Below, one piece after another: positions 1-6,682 of a stretch of DNA of 42,152 nt. Position 1 is the stretch's first letter. Every line of letters begins with the position of its first letter. The notes beneath the pieces are model-generated. The model ran no database searches. It had not been told where the DNA came from and saw nothing but the letters and a program-made list of their open reading frames with translations. The DNA comes from a virus: positions 1 through 42,152 of IMG/VR virus record IMGVR_UViG_3300037862_000136; one strand, 5' to 3'. Made by a program: the position numbers and the translations under genes.

Positions 1-523
1 CCTCCATGATGATGTTGTAGGCAATGAGGTTGCGCAGGAAGTCTTGCTTGCCCTCAGTGGTGGTGATGTCGAGGGTCTCTTCGGTCATGCGCTTGATGAA
101 CTTCGTCTCGAAGTTCTCTTTCGCGCTAATCGTGGCCGACTCGACGTGCTGGGCGTAGATTTTCTCGCGGTCGACGGGGAAGGTCTCGAGCACGTACTCG
201 AAGCTCATGCAGTGGTTTGCCTCTTCCCACATCTGCTTGGCGAGGTACAGGTGCGCCTCAGGAGCCTGCACGTACGGGTACACGCCCAAGGCCAGTGCCT
301 TGTTAACGATGAGCTCGCTCGGGTTGAAGAACGACATGAGGAAGGTCAGCGCGTGCTGCTCTTCTTCTGACATCTTCTTGAAGTCAGCGATGTCTTCGCC
401 GAGCTGAATCTCGTTGGGGAACCAGGTGTTAGCAACAGCCTGGTTGTAAAGGTCCATGGCCCACTGGTACTTGATGGGCTTGAGGAGAAGTCCCTCCTGA
501 ATGCCGGTGCCGAGAATGCCCAC
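1..523 (-). CDS. Ribonucleotide reductase class I small (beta) subunit, 3' end cut by window edge
   Basis: The beta subunit houses the di-metal/tyrosyl radical cofactor that class I ribonucleotide reductase uses to turn ribonucleotides into deoxyribonucleotides. The visible 174 residues begin VGILGTGIQEGLLLKP. They carry metal-ligand type motifs: NEIQLGEDIADF near residue 37 and the EEANHCMSFEYVLE helix (E-x2-H type) near residue 100. The start is GTG at 523, chosen because AAAGGA lies 6 bases upstream. The frame is open to position 1, so the gene continues outside the window. NrdB and NrdF cannot be told apart from this part. With thyX and the dNMP kinase it fits phage dNTP supply. Confidence 0.9.
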   Translation of the reverse strand, partial: MGILGTGIQEGLLLKPIKYQWAMDLYNQAVANTWFPNEIQLGEDIADFKKMSEEEQHALTFLMSFFNPSELIVNKALALGVYPYVQAPEAHLYLAKQMWEEANHCMSFEYVLETFPVDREKIYAQHVESATISAKENFETKFIKRMTEETLDITTTEGKQDFLRNLIAYNIIME

Positions 524-596
524 GAGAGTCCTTTCAAACTGCAATTAGAGACAAAAGTCCCGACGCCACAAGACGCCGGGAGGTGTGTGTTTACAC

Positions 597-613
597 TATC
601 GCTTTAGGCGATA
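597..613. repeat. Short inverted repeat upstream of the reductase gene
   Basis: TATCGC and GCGATA face each other across a 5-base loop. The element lies between the terminator at 639 and the GTG start at 523, so it may be an operator or an mRNA 5' hairpin. No convincing -35/-10 pair was found in this 100-base gap. Confidence 0.35.
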
Positions 614-638
614 CGCAGCTTCTGCTAACAGCAAAGAC

Positions 639-676
639 GAAGCCCCCGGGGACCGTAACCCGGGGGCTTCTTCCTT
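639..676 (-). terminator. Strong hairpin terminator between holin-like gene and reductase gene
   Basis: A perfect 12-bp stem (639-650 with 659-670) closes an 8-base loop and is flanked by short T-rich runs on both strands (TTCCTT rightward, GTCTTTG leftward). It follows the leftward gene ending at 708 and precedes the reductase gene. The reductase therefore probably has its own promoter in 541-638. Confidence 0.8.
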
Positions 677-707
677 GTCGGTCCCTTTACGGGGACTCTA
701 TTCGTCG

Positions 708-953
708 TTACTCAGCAGAAGAGTATGACGGAGTTGCGTTATACCCCAAGAGCCAGTTCATTGCGGGGTAGCGCTCTGCGAGCAGTCGCACAGCGGTGTA
801 GTACAGGCCCGTGAAAAGGCCCGTGAGAGCGATGATTAGTGCCGCCCCGGTGTCTGCGTCAAGGTTGAGTCCCACCGAAGCGAGCCAGGCAGTCAGAGCT
901 CCTACGAGGGTCGGGACAACGGTGCGGATAAGGGCGATGAGGGTCTCGTGCAT
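708..953 (-). CDS. Holin-like small membrane protein
   Basis: 81 residues with two hydrophobic segments, about residues 5-28 and 36-57, and a polar tail. The layout (RTVVPTLVGALTAWLASVGL, an acidic turn LDADTGAA, then a second helix and ERYPAMNWLLG) matches small two-helix holin-like proteins of actinobacterial phages. Holins form membrane lesions that release endolysin. No endolysin is visible beside it, so the call rests on topology and sequence style. AAAGGAG lies 6 bases before the ATG. It is the last gene before the terminator at 639. Confidence 0.6.
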   Translation of the reverse strand: MHETLIALIRTVVPTLVGALTAWLASVGLNLDADTGAALIIALTGLFTGLYYTAVRLLAERYPAMNWLLGYNATPSYSSAE

Positions 954-962
954 GGGTCTCCT

Positions 963-1169
963 TTAGTCACCTTTAGGATACTCGGGCGTGCTCTTCTTAC
1001 TGCCCTTACTGGCCTTCGGCCTCTTGGCTAACGCAGAAGATGAGGGGTTTACCCACCGGCCACCGACGCGGATGCTTTTGCCGCTGTCGTTAGCAAGCCG
1101 CTGGGCGTTCTGTAACATCTCGAATACCCCGACGTCAAAGTGCGCATTGAGGTCATTCCGACCAGTCAT
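963..1169 (-). CDS. Hypothetical basic protein (68 aa)
   Basis: Not recognised. The N-terminal half is mixed (DVGVFEMLQNAQRLANDSGK) and the C-terminal half is rich in Lys and Ser (KRPKASKGSKKS), which suggests a flexible basic tail. Its ATG overlaps the stop of the upstream 40-codon gene as ATGA, so the two are probably translated in succession. It lies 9 bases before the holin-like gene and is likely in the same transcript. Confidence 0.6.
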   Translation of the reverse strand: MTGRNDLNAHFDVGVFEMLQNAQRLANDSGKSIRVGGRWVNPSSSALAKRPKASKGSKKSTPEYPKGD

Positions 1170-1288
1170 TGCACCGACAGTTCGTAAAAGGTCCCAAGCT
1201 GCGGGTTAGACCGAAGAACAGCCTCTCGCTCTTGCCAGGCACGGTCTTCTTGAGGACTAACCGGGAGCGAGTGCTCTGTCATAAACAT
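1166..1288 (-). CDS. Hypothetical small protein (40 aa)
   Basis: The protein begins MFMTEHSLPVSPQEDRAW and ends FYELSVQ. It fills the gap between two neighbours and its TGA overlaps the next ATG (ATGA), the usual joint in this operon, which is the main support. AGG lies 7 bases before the ATG at 1288; a second ATG at 1282 is possible. No known function. Confidence 0.6.
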   Translation of the reverse strand: MFMTEHSLPVSPQEDRAWQEREAVLRSNPQLGTFYELSVQ

Positions 1289-1296
1289 AAGGATAC

Positions 1297-1551
1297 CTAG
1301 GCAGACTCTGTATGCGGGTCTATTCCCGGCGCGGAGTACGACCGTAGTAGCTGTTGAAAGCGGACAAGCTGTTCCTCTACCTCTGTAAGGCGGCTTTTCA
1401 TGCGCAAAAACTGCTCTAATCCGCCCTGTGCCGAGCCAAAGCCCGCAGAGAAGTCGGCGTAATTCAATAACTCCGGAGTTAGGGATTTGGCTTTATACCG
1501 CTCCCACGCCTCCTGCAGAGGTTCTCCGCCCATGACCGGCTCGCTCGTCAT
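1297..1551 (-). CDS. Hypothetical helical protein (84 aa)
   Basis: Not recognised. Residues 45-70 (LEQFLRMKSRLTEVEEQLVRF) have heptad-like spacing and probably form a coiled coil, suggesting oligomerisation. The ATG at 1551 overlaps the stop of the upstream membrane-protein gene as ATGA. It is part of the leftward operon that ends with the holin-like gene. Confidence 0.65.
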   Translation of the reverse strand: MTSEPVMGGEPLQEAWERYKAKSLTPELLNYADFSAGFGSAQGGLEQFLRMKSRLTEVEEQLVRFQQLLRSYSAPGIDPHTESA

Positions 1552-1895
1552 CGGTGGTCCTCGTCATCCCAGAAGGGGGAGTCGGGGGTCATGTCGGCCA
1601 TCAGGGGTCCGGTGTACCCCGGCAGGCGGTAGTACTCGGCAGGAGTCTGCTCTAGGGCACGAGCGAACGGATTAGCTTTGTCGTACTCCTTGACTGCGGC
1701 GTAGGCAAAGGCCCCCGTTACGGCAAAGCCCAGGGTCTTCATGCCCACCTGCTGAGTGGTGCTTGCCCGCGCGAGCATCCGGCTCCCGCAGAAGAGGGCT
1801 ACCCACCCACCCCAGGCGTGGCCTTTAGCAAGGCCCCAGAGCCCGAGGGTAGCCAGGGGTCCGAAGATGAGGATATACACCAGATATATGGCCAT
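1548..1895 (-). CDS. Hypothetical membrane protein (115 aa)
   Basis: The N-terminal half holds hydrophobic segments at about residues 3-22, 27-40 and 50-68 (AIYLVYILIFGPLATLGLWG and GMKTLGFAVTGAFAYAAV). The C-terminal 45 residues are soluble and acidic, ending PFWDDEDHR. GGGAG lies 8 bases before the ATG. Position two genes upstream of the holin-like protein suggests a role at the host membrane, but it could equally be an unrelated accessory protein. Confidence 0.65.
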   Translation of the reverse strand: MAIYLVYILIFGPLATLGLWGLAKGHAWGGWVALFCGSRMLARASTTQQVGMKTLGFAVTGAFAYAAVKEYDKANPFARALEQTPAEYYRLPGYTGPLMADMTPDSPFWDDEDHR

Positions 1896-1898
1896 GAG

Positions 1899-2516
1899 CT
1901 ATTCTCCCTGTTTTGCGATGAAGTCTTTCATTTGTTCAATCTGCGCCGGGGTAACACCGGTCCAGTAATCGGGTGTGATGACAAGCGCGTCTTCTCCGAA
2001 TGTGGCGTACACCGTCTCCGCTAAAGAGTTCGTGAGTTCATCGTCGACCCAGATAAACGGGCTAGGACTAGCCCCGAGGTCGGCGTACACGGCGGGCTCT
2101 TTCCAAGACATCGTAGGGTAGCGAAGTACTCCATCCACGGGAGTGAGGAATCGGCTCTCTGTGCCGAGGCCCAGTTGCGGACCAAGAACTGTCGGTGCGG
2201 ACTTAGTCCAGGTGGTGGCCCACACGAGGTCGACATCGAGCCGACGTATCGCTGTCACGAGGTCTTTGGCCCAGGTCGACCGGAACTCACTGCGGTCTTC
2301 TGGTCCGGCAACGGGTTCCCCATACGCCACGCCAAAGCCGGGGTCGCTCCCGAGCCAGGCAAGCTCATGAGCACCGGCGTTGATGACCCCGTCAAAGTCC
2401 AGGTACAGCCGAACTTTGGGGGGACCCGGTATCCCATACTCGGTGCCGTCAGCAAACCCCGCGTCGTAGCCCTGTCGCCAAAGCTCGTGGCCGCTCAGGG
2501 TCATCTCTAGGCTCAC
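1899..2516 (-). CDS. HAD-superfamily-like hydrolase/phosphatase
   Basis: The DxD signature of HAD phosphatases is visible in VRLYLDFDGVINAGA near residue 36, followed by a WATTW stretch (motif II region) and SPFIWVDDELT (motif IV like, paired Asp). HAD enzymes remove phosphates through an Asp-phosphate intermediate; the substrate is unknown. The frame is open further upstream, but GTG at 2516 overlaps the previous stop as GTGA, the normal joint here, so it was chosen. ATG at 2504 is the alternative. The product is about 205 residues. Confidence 0.7.
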   Translation of the reverse strand: MSLEMTLSGHELWRQGYDAGFADGTEYGIPGPPKVRLYLDFDGVINAGAHELAWLGSDPGFGVAYGEPVAGPEDRSEFRSTWAKDLVTAIRRLDVDLVWATTWTKSAPTVLGPQLGLGTESRFLTPVDGVLRYPTMSWKEPAVYADLGASPSPFIWVDDELTNSLAETVYATFGEDALVITPDYWTGVTPAQIEQMKDFIAKQGE

Positions 2517-2776
2517 TCGGCGTTCTCTATTTCGGCCCCTAACGAGCCCGCTTGAACAAACTCGTACCAAGCAACCCACGAGAGGATGCTCCGACGAATC
2601 TCGTCTAATCCGAGGTCATCGTCGATACTGGAAAACGACCAATGAGTACCCGGAGTCGGAAACTCTGCGTTGAAGTAGCGGGCACGGATAACCACCCCCA
2701 TTTCATCGGTGGTGTTCCACGCTTTAGCGGGAGTGATGATGGGAAGTTCAGTCGTCTCGTATGAAAAAGAAGTCAT
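2513..2776 (-). CDS. Hypothetical protein (87 aa)
   Basis: Not recognised. Begins MTSFSYETTELPIITP and ends in an acidic helix region. A GTG two codons upstream (2782) is also possible. ATG at 2776 was chosen because TACTCT, a plausible -10 box, ends exactly 6 bases before it, the spacing seen at many single genes of this phage. It is the first gene of a leftward unit running to the holin-like gene. Confidence 0.6.
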   Translation of the reverse strand: MTSFSYETTELPIITPAKAWNTTDEMGVVIRARYFNAEFPTPGTHWSFSSIDDDLGLDEIRRSILSWVAWYEFVQAGSLGAEIENAE

Positions 2777-2782
2777 ATCCAC

Positions 2783-2788
2783 AGAGTA
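2783..2788 (-). promoter_or_regulatory. Possible -10 box of a leaderless promoter
   Basis: TACTCT fits TANNNT and lies 6 bases before the ATG at 2776. The upstream TGN of the stronger examples is missing, so support comes only from spacing. It would drive the unit 2776 to 708. Confidence 0.35.
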
Positions 2789-2804
2789 CGGGATGGGGCA
2801 TTAC

Positions 2805-2819
2805 CTAATTAGTAATTAG
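2805..2819. repeat. Palindrome CTAATTA-G-TAATTAG
   Basis: A perfect 7-1-7 palindrome in an AT-rich patch between two leftward genes, just upstream of the possible -10 at 2783. Placement suggests an operator, but a weak terminator for the gene ending at 2836 cannot be excluded. Confidence 0.45.
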
Positions 2820-2835
2820 CATCACAGTCAGATAA

Positions 2836-3909
2836 CTACTGTGAAAAGCCGCCCGCACGGTAGAAGTGTCGAATGCGGTCAAGGTCTGGGCCACGCCGCT
2901 CTCGGATGTCGGGGTCGCTTTTCATCCGTGTGTATTCGGTGTTCTCGTAGACGTTGTTGTGTTGCGTTGCTTCCGCCGCCGCCTCGCGCTCATGGCGGGA
3001 GAGGTTGGCGAAATCATCATCTACGCGAGGGTCGCGTTCTTTGGGAAGAACAGACGAGCCACCACCGGGACCCAAGCGACTGCCGCGGCTGAGACCCACG
3101 TTAAGGTTTCCGCCGAAAGCCCAGGCGCGCTGCGTACCGGCGGATTGGTGTGAGGCGAGAGCGTCGTGGGCATCCCTGACGTGCTCCCCCTCCTGACCGG
3201 CTAGGTCAAGGTTGGCGGCACCCTCGACCCGCCGCGCGTGGCGCGAGTCGATAGATTCAGGCGTAGCCAACGCCCCGGACTTGTAGAGGTGCATTGTGAG
3301 GGGATGGACCTCGTTGGCCTTACCGGCCTTGACAGCGCGGTCAACGGCGTCGTGGTGCGACGTAAGGTCTGCGTGGGGGTTTAACACCAGTGCCGAGGCG
3401 CTGCCGGGGTCTTCTACCATGTTGTGGTAATACCCCGCGTCTTCCTCAAAGTCCGCGCTGGGGAGCCTTGACGCCCGCGCGTACTCTTTCTTGCCCAGCA
3501 GGTTGATGGCGCGGTCGGCCTTGTGCGTCAGGACATGGTCTGACAGCGAGACGTCGGTGTTGGTGGGGTCTGCCTTGGTGTGGAAGACGTACATGTTTTG
3601 CGCCGTAATGGAGCCCCGAGCTCCGGCGCGGTGCATCGCTGCGCGACGGGTTCCTACGTGCATTGGGCGGGTATCGTCGCGGTCTTCGGCGTCATGCAGG
3701 TTCCCGGCGCGGTACTCATCGAAGTTGACGTCTTCAACGGAGGCCAGCGTCCGGACTCGGCTTGGCGGGGCACTGTGGTAAACCGCCAGTGGGTGATTAG
3801 CAAACTCTTCAGGGCTCATCTCGTGAGCTTGCTTGACCTGAGACGGGCGCGGCTTTAGCCCAGGGAGGTGCGGCTGCATTTGGCGGCTAATGTTCTTGGG
3901 GCTGGGCAC
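2836..3909 (-). CDS. Putative ADP-ribosyltransferase-like accessory protein (357 aa)
   Basis: Function is inferred from pattern only. After an N-terminal tag (PKNISRQMQPHLPGL) comes LAVYHSAPP near residue 42, a MHVGTRRAAMHRAG stretch near residue 83, and MYVFHTK. Later comes YYHNMVEDPGSASALVL. This resembles the His/Tyr strand layout of ADP-ribosyltransferase-fold proteins of phages. The C-terminal half is Ala/Arg/Asp rich and probably helical. GTG start, preceded by TGG-GACACT and 6 bases, as expected of a leaderless mRNA. A structural or packaged-effector role is also possible. Confidence 0.4.
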   Translation of the reverse strand: MPSPKNISRQMQPHLPGLKPRPSQVKQAHEMSPEEFANHPLAVYHSAPPSRVRTLASVEDVNFDEYRAGNLHDAEDRDDTRPMHVGTRRAAMHRAGARGSITAQNMYVFHTKADPTNTDVSLSDHVLTHKADRAINLLGKKEYARASRLPSADFEEDAGYYHNMVEDPGSASALVLNPHADLTSHHDAVDRAVKAGKANEVHPLTMHLYKSGALATPESIDSRHARRVEGAANLDLAGQEGEHVRDAHDALASHQSAGTQRAWAFGGNLNVGLSRGSRLGPGGGSSVLPKERDPRVDDDFANLSRHEREAAAEATQHNNVYENTEYTRMKSDPDIRERRGPDLDRIRHFYRAGGFSQ

Positions 3910-3915
3910 CTATCC

Positions 3916-3924
3916 AGTGTCCCA
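3916..3924 (-). promoter_or_regulatory. Extended -10 promoter, leaderless type, for the gene at 3909
   Basis: TGG followed by GACACT, then GGATAG and the GTG start. The TGN extension and the 6-base gap match five other single genes in the window. Confidence 0.6.
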
Positions 3925-3936
3925 GCCCCACAGCGG

Positions 3937-4485
3937 TTAGTCCCAGCGAATGGGTGGCTCGAACTTGGCTTCCCGGCAACGGTCGGCAATTACCCGCCAC
4001 TCAACGCCGCGGGTGCTGTGCGCGGCAACCTTAGGCTCCTCGTCGTAGATAAGGAGCTCGTGCATACCGAGGCGCTTGATTCCCTTGCCGATACGGGTGT
4101 GCGCCTTGTTCTCTTCAGCAATCATCCCCAAGTACAGAATGTGCATGATGATAGTGAACTCCAGTGGGTCCGAGTACTGCTGCGCGAGCGCGTCAATACC
4201 CCGCGACACTTCTAGGTCAAAAGTCTTAGTGGTTCTCTCGTACACCCACACAAAGTGCTCATAGACCTTTTGCGGACCATGCTGTTCGGTCCAGCATTTC
4301 GCCAGACTGAAGTACCACTCGTCGGTGGGGTACCGCGGGTAGCTGGGGTGCTCAACGTAGATGCACCACTCATCGAAAGTCCCCGAGCAGAAGCCGAGGC
4401 TTTTACCGGGGCCAAACGTAGCTAGCTGCCTAACCCGCTTACCGGCAATGACGACCTCTTTAACCGCAGTATCTACTTCGGTCAT
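3937..4485 (-). CDS. Hypothetical protein coupled to thyX (182 aa)
   Basis: Not recognised. It has aromatic-rich stretches (DEWCIYVEHPSYPRYPTDEWYFSLAKCW) and helices in the C-terminal half. Its ATG at 4485 shares a base with the thyX stop (TGATG), so translation is coupled and the two proteins are probably made together. No metal-binding or nucleotide-binding motif was seen. Confidence 0.7.
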   Translation of the reverse strand: MTEVDTAVKEVVIAGKRVRQLATFGPGKSLGFCSGTFDEWCIYVEHPSYPRYPTDEWYFSLAKCWTEQHGPQKVYEHFVWVYERTTKTFDLEVSRGIDALAQQYSDPLEFTIIMHILYLGMIAEENKAHTRIGKGIKRLGMHELLIYDEEPKVAAHSTRGVEWRVIADRCREAKFEPPIRWD

Positions 4486-5183
4486 CAGGGGGCCACCCGT
4501 CCACTGGCAACAAAAGCGGCATAAACGCGGGGGAAGTGTTGTTCAAGTGCCGACTCCAGTAGGAGCGCTACCTGCTCAATTTCGTACTGGGGATAGGACC
4601 GCTGCACCGCGTCAGCATTTGACGTGCGGAGACTGAGGAAGTGCATCAGCGAGCGGGCGTTACAGGTCACGTACATCTGCGACATAATTCCCACCGGGAG
4701 CACTGCGCGCGCAACTTCGCGGGCGACCCCGTGACGCAGAAGCCGCTGATACTCTTCCCACGACTTTTCAAAGGAGAGTTGCAAGATGCCGCGGGCCGTA
4801 ACCTCGAAATCCCCTAATTCCATTACGGGCCGCGCGGATGTGCCGACGTTTTTGATACCCCGCGTAGTTGGCGGCACAAAGAACTCCGGAAGAAGCTCGG
4901 TGTAGCGACCGCTCATCTCGTTGTAACTGAAGCCTGCGCGGTGACGCTGGAACTCCCGCAAAACGTAAATGGGAGCCTTGACATAAAACGTCATCGCCGT
5001 GTGTTCGAAGGGGGAGCCGTGGCGGTGCTTCATTAAATAGTTGATGAGGCCGTCGGTCTCTGACTCCTCAGGCGTGTTCTCCCCCACGATAGAGACGCGA
5101 GCTGCCTGTACAACAGAGCTGTCGCCGCCCATAACAGAAAGAAGAGTGACAGTTGGCTCCGTCAGAATAGTAATGAGACTCAT
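4485..5183 (-). CDS. thyX: Flavin-dependent thymidylate synthase
   Basis: ThyX methylates dUMP to dTMP with methylene-tetrahydrofolate, FAD and NADPH. At 232 residues it has the normal family length. The signature RHR...S is present as RHRAGFSYNEMSGRY near residue 80, preceded by HRHGSPFEHTAMTF. The C-terminal SLMHFLSLRTSNADAVQRSY stretch matches the substrate-binding region. RHR and the Ser are 8 residues apart instead of the usual 7. No ribosome site lies before the ATG at 5183. Instead the ATG overlaps the stop of a short leader frame that has a good site. Confidence 0.95.
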   Translation of the reverse strand: MSLITILTEPTVTLLSVMGGDSSVVQAARVSIVGENTPEESETDGLINYLMKHRHGSPFEHTAMTFYVKAPIYVLREFQRHRAGFSYNEMSGRYTELLPEFFVPPTTRGIKNVGTSARPVMELGDFEVTARGILQLSFEKSWEEYQRLLRHGVAREVARAVLPVGIMSQMYVTCNARSLMHFLSLRTSNADAVQRSYPQYEIEQVALLLESALEQHFPRVYAAFVASGRVAP

Positions 5184-5218
5184 GCGGCGATAACGACCGA
5201 TGAAATGCGCTGTGACAC
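5180..5218 (-). CDS. Leader peptide translationally coupled to thyX
   Basis: AAGGAG (5225-5230) lies 6 bases before GTG at 5218, which opens a 12-codon frame VSQRISSVVIAA whose TGA overlaps the thyX ATG (ATGA). The same frame is open back to ATG 5260 (26 residues), but that start has no ribosome site. The thyX frame is different. Because the only good ribosome site before thyX belongs to this leader, thyX is probably translated by reinitiation. Confidence 0.55.
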   Translation of the reverse strand: MSQRISSVVIAA

Positions 5219-5255
5219 GTTGTGCTCCTTAGTGGTGTGCGAGAGGTAGGTGGCA

Positions 5256-5283
5256 TCCATAACTCGATAAAAGTTTATGCCAA
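5256..5283 (-). promoter_or_regulatory. Possible thyX promoter
   Basis: TTGGCA, 16 bases, TATGGA, upstream of the thyX leader. Match to the -35/-10 consensus is fair (5/6 and 4/6). No other candidate was seen between 5219 and 5315. Confidence 0.3.
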
Positions 5284-5315
5284 AGGCCTCTCACGACCTT
5301 AACGGAGTACTGCTG

Positions 5316-5501
5316 CTATTTCAGGGTCTCTCGGGTGGCACGGAGGGCGGTGTAAACCTCAATTCCTTTAGGGAAGCACGCTTTAGCCCATTTCCGGGCT
5401 GTGGCGTCGGTGTAGTGCCCCCCGAACATCTCAATGGAACGAAAGTCGTCAGCGCCGACGGGGCGGTAAAAGAGCATAAAGTCTTTACGCGCGGCGGGCA
5501 C
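5316..5501 (-). CDS. Hypothetical protein (61 aa)
   Basis: Not recognised. Starts GTG at 5501, three bases after the stop of the upstream gene, with sequence MPAARKDFMLFYRPVG and a C-terminal amphipathic region (TARKWAKACFPKGIEVY). The close spacing indicates co-translation with the 90-residue gene upstream. No motif. Confidence 0.55.
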   Translation of the reverse strand: MPAARKDFMLFYRPVGADDFRSIEMFGGHYTDATARKWAKACFPKGIEVYTALRATRETLK

Positions 5502-5504
5502 CGA

Positions 5505-5777
5505 TTACGCCTCGGTGATAGCGGTAACGGGACTTGTCGTCCGAAAGGTAACGACCGATGGCCCGCTGAGGGGCTCCAGGATAAGCCGCATACCGAGCCC
5601 GACCGTAGGCTCCCCCATACGGGCATACCGCAGCCAGACGTTATCGCCTCGAAGGATATTCTCTGGCTCTTCTGCAGAGAACCGGCGAACAGTTTCACCG
5701 CGGAACTCATACGTCGAGCCGGATTCCGTAGTGACTACTACGTGGGGAAGTTCCGATATGTGGCTTTCGCGTGACAT
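5505..5777 (-). CDS. Hypothetical protein (90 aa), beta-rich
   Basis: Not recognised. Alternating hydrophobic residues (HVVVTTESGSTYEFRG, NVWLRYARM, GMRLILEPL) suggest a small all-beta protein. The frame is open further upstream but would overlap the 58-residue gene, so ATG 5777 was chosen. TACATT ends exactly 6 bases before this ATG, which supports it. Confidence 0.6.
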   Translation of the reverse strand: MSRESHISELPHVVVTTESGSTYEFRGETVRRFSAEEPENILRGDNVWLRYARMGEPTVGLGMRLILEPLSGPSVVTFRTTSPVTAITEA

Positions 5778-5783
5778 TTCACT

Positions 5784-5789
5784 AATGTA
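5784..5789 (-). promoter_or_regulatory. Possible -10 box of a leaderless promoter
   Basis: TACATT fits TANNNT and stands 6 bases before the ATG at 5777. The TGN extension is lacking. Confidence 0.4.
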
Positions 5790-5823
5790 TCCGCTGCATA
5801 ACGGTGTTGTGGCTAAACTCGCG

Positions 5824-6000
5824 CTAACCGATTCTCTCAGCGGACAAGAATGCACCGCGGTGCAAGGACTCCTGCAAGAACCGAGTGTCGTCCTGCATAT
5901 CAAGCTGGTTATTCATGCGCCGCTCCGTCTTGCCGACATACGTCGTCTGGCTATAGCGCTCAGAGCGAGCGAACTGGCGGGGGCTCAGGTTGGCTGACAT
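5824..6000 (-). CDS. Hypothetical short protein with NLSPRQF N-terminus (58 aa)
   Basis: Begins MSANLSPRQFARSERYS and ends FLSAERIG. No catalytic motif. Its N-terminal Asn-Leu-Ser...Gln-Phe pattern resembles the N-termini of neighbouring accessory proteins (genes starting at 3909, 6664 and 7642), hinting at a common tag. The extended -10 box TGT-CAGACT lies 6 bases before the ATG, strong support for this start and for a leaderless mRNA. Confidence 0.65.
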   Translation of the reverse strand: MSANLSPRQFARSERYSQTTYVGKTERRMNNQLDMQDDTRFLQESLHRGAFLSAERIG

Positions 6001-6006
6001 GACTTA

Positions 6007-6015
6007 AGTCTGACA
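6007..6015 (-). promoter_or_regulatory. Extended -10 promoter, leaderless type, for the gene at 6000
   Basis: TGT, CAGACT, then TAAGTC and ATG. The 10-base palindrome GACTTAAGTC (6001-6010) overlaps the box and could be an operator. The arrangement is nearly identical at 8241 (TGT, CACACT, TGAGTC, ATG). Confidence 0.65.
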
Positions 6016-6061
6016 GGAGAGGCCCGGCGGGGGGCTTGCTAACAGGCGGTAAAGACAAAAG

Positions 6062-6116
6062 CTGTTAGGCGGAAGCTAACGCAGCACTTACGGCTGCGAT
6101 AGTTGTAGCCTAACAG
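6062..6116. other. Long hairpin in the 6001-6181 gap
   Basis: CTGTTAGGC (6062-6070) pairs with GCCTAACAG (6108-6116), and inside this CGCAGC (6080-6085) pairs with GCTGCG (6093-6098), giving a two-step stem. It follows the stop of the gene ending at 6182 in leftward reading. A leftward TTGACA stands just before it (6120-6125). It could be a terminator without a U tract or a small structured RNA. Nothing else is seen in this 180-base gap. Confidence 0.45.
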
Positions 6117-6181
6117 GCTTGTCAAATCGTAAAGACCCCCGGGGCACCCCGCGCTATGTTTGTGGCGGAGGCTAAAGGAGC

Positions 6182-6664
6182 CTATTCCGGCTGACCGGGG
6201 TAGCGGCGTGGGCGTCCCGATTTCTCGGCGTTGATAACGTGCGAGCCGGTGGTCAAGTACTCCAACAGCAGAGGCTCCGTAGGACGCGTTTCAAGGGCCG
6301 AAAAGAGACGGTGATGTCCGTCTGCTACATGCAGATATGAACCCGCCTGAGGCTCATCTAGGGCGTGTGGCGGCATAGCAATGACACTGACGGGAGTCTG
6401 CACACCGTGGTTCTGGATGTCGGTGTACAGATTGCGGCTTTTGGCCTGTCGGGTCTTGCGCTCGCGGAGTGACGTCAGGGTCTCGTAGCCGTCGCTGCCG
6501 TGGTCCTTCGAGTCATCCACGTAGTTGCGGCCATTGGGCATGGTGTCGCCCAGTACCGGCTTGCTGGCGAGCAGCTCCTGGGGAGTAGCAAATAGCGGCG
6601 GCTGCACCGTTCCGTCGGGCGAGTGAGCGAAGAGGTTGAATTGTGTGCTCAGGCTTTTAGTCAC
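6182..6664 (-). CDS. ParB-like (GHHRL) accessory protein (160 aa)
   Basis: The central part has the ParB N-terminal-like pattern: a substitution-prone strand (GVQTPVSVIAMPPHAL), then YLHVADGHHRLFSALE near residue 118. In ParB/Srx-fold proteins, the GHHR loop binds or acts on nucleotides. The protein is short and has no DNA-binding domain, so it is not a partition ParB. The N-terminus MTKSLSTQFNLFAHSP resembles the tag of neighbours. GTG start, with TGT-CACACT 6 bases upstream. A second GHHRL protein lies at 7217. Confidence 0.55.
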   Translation of the reverse strand: MTKSLSTQFNLFAHSPDGTVQPPLFATPQELLASKPVLGDTMPNGRNYVDDSKDHGSDGYETLTSLRERKTRQAKSRNLYTDIQNHGVQTPVSVIAMPPHALDEPQAGSYLHVADGHHRLFSALETRPTEPLLLEYLTTGSHVINAEKSGRPRRYPGQPE

Positions 6665-6670
6665 GAAACC

Positions 6671-6679
6671 AGTGTGACA
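6671..6679 (-). promoter_or_regulatory. Extended -10 promoter, leaderless type, for the gene at 6664
   Basis: TGT, CACACT, GGTTTC, GTG. It sits 3 bases after the CCA end of the tRNA, so the gene could be expressed both from this box and by readthrough of tRNA transcription. Confidence 0.6.
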
Positions 6680-6682
6680 CTT

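Noticed and set aside
583-771. Rightward 62-codon frame at the left end
   Set aside because: Runs through the terminator hairpin at 639-670 and into the 3' end of the leftward holin-like gene; no ribosome site.
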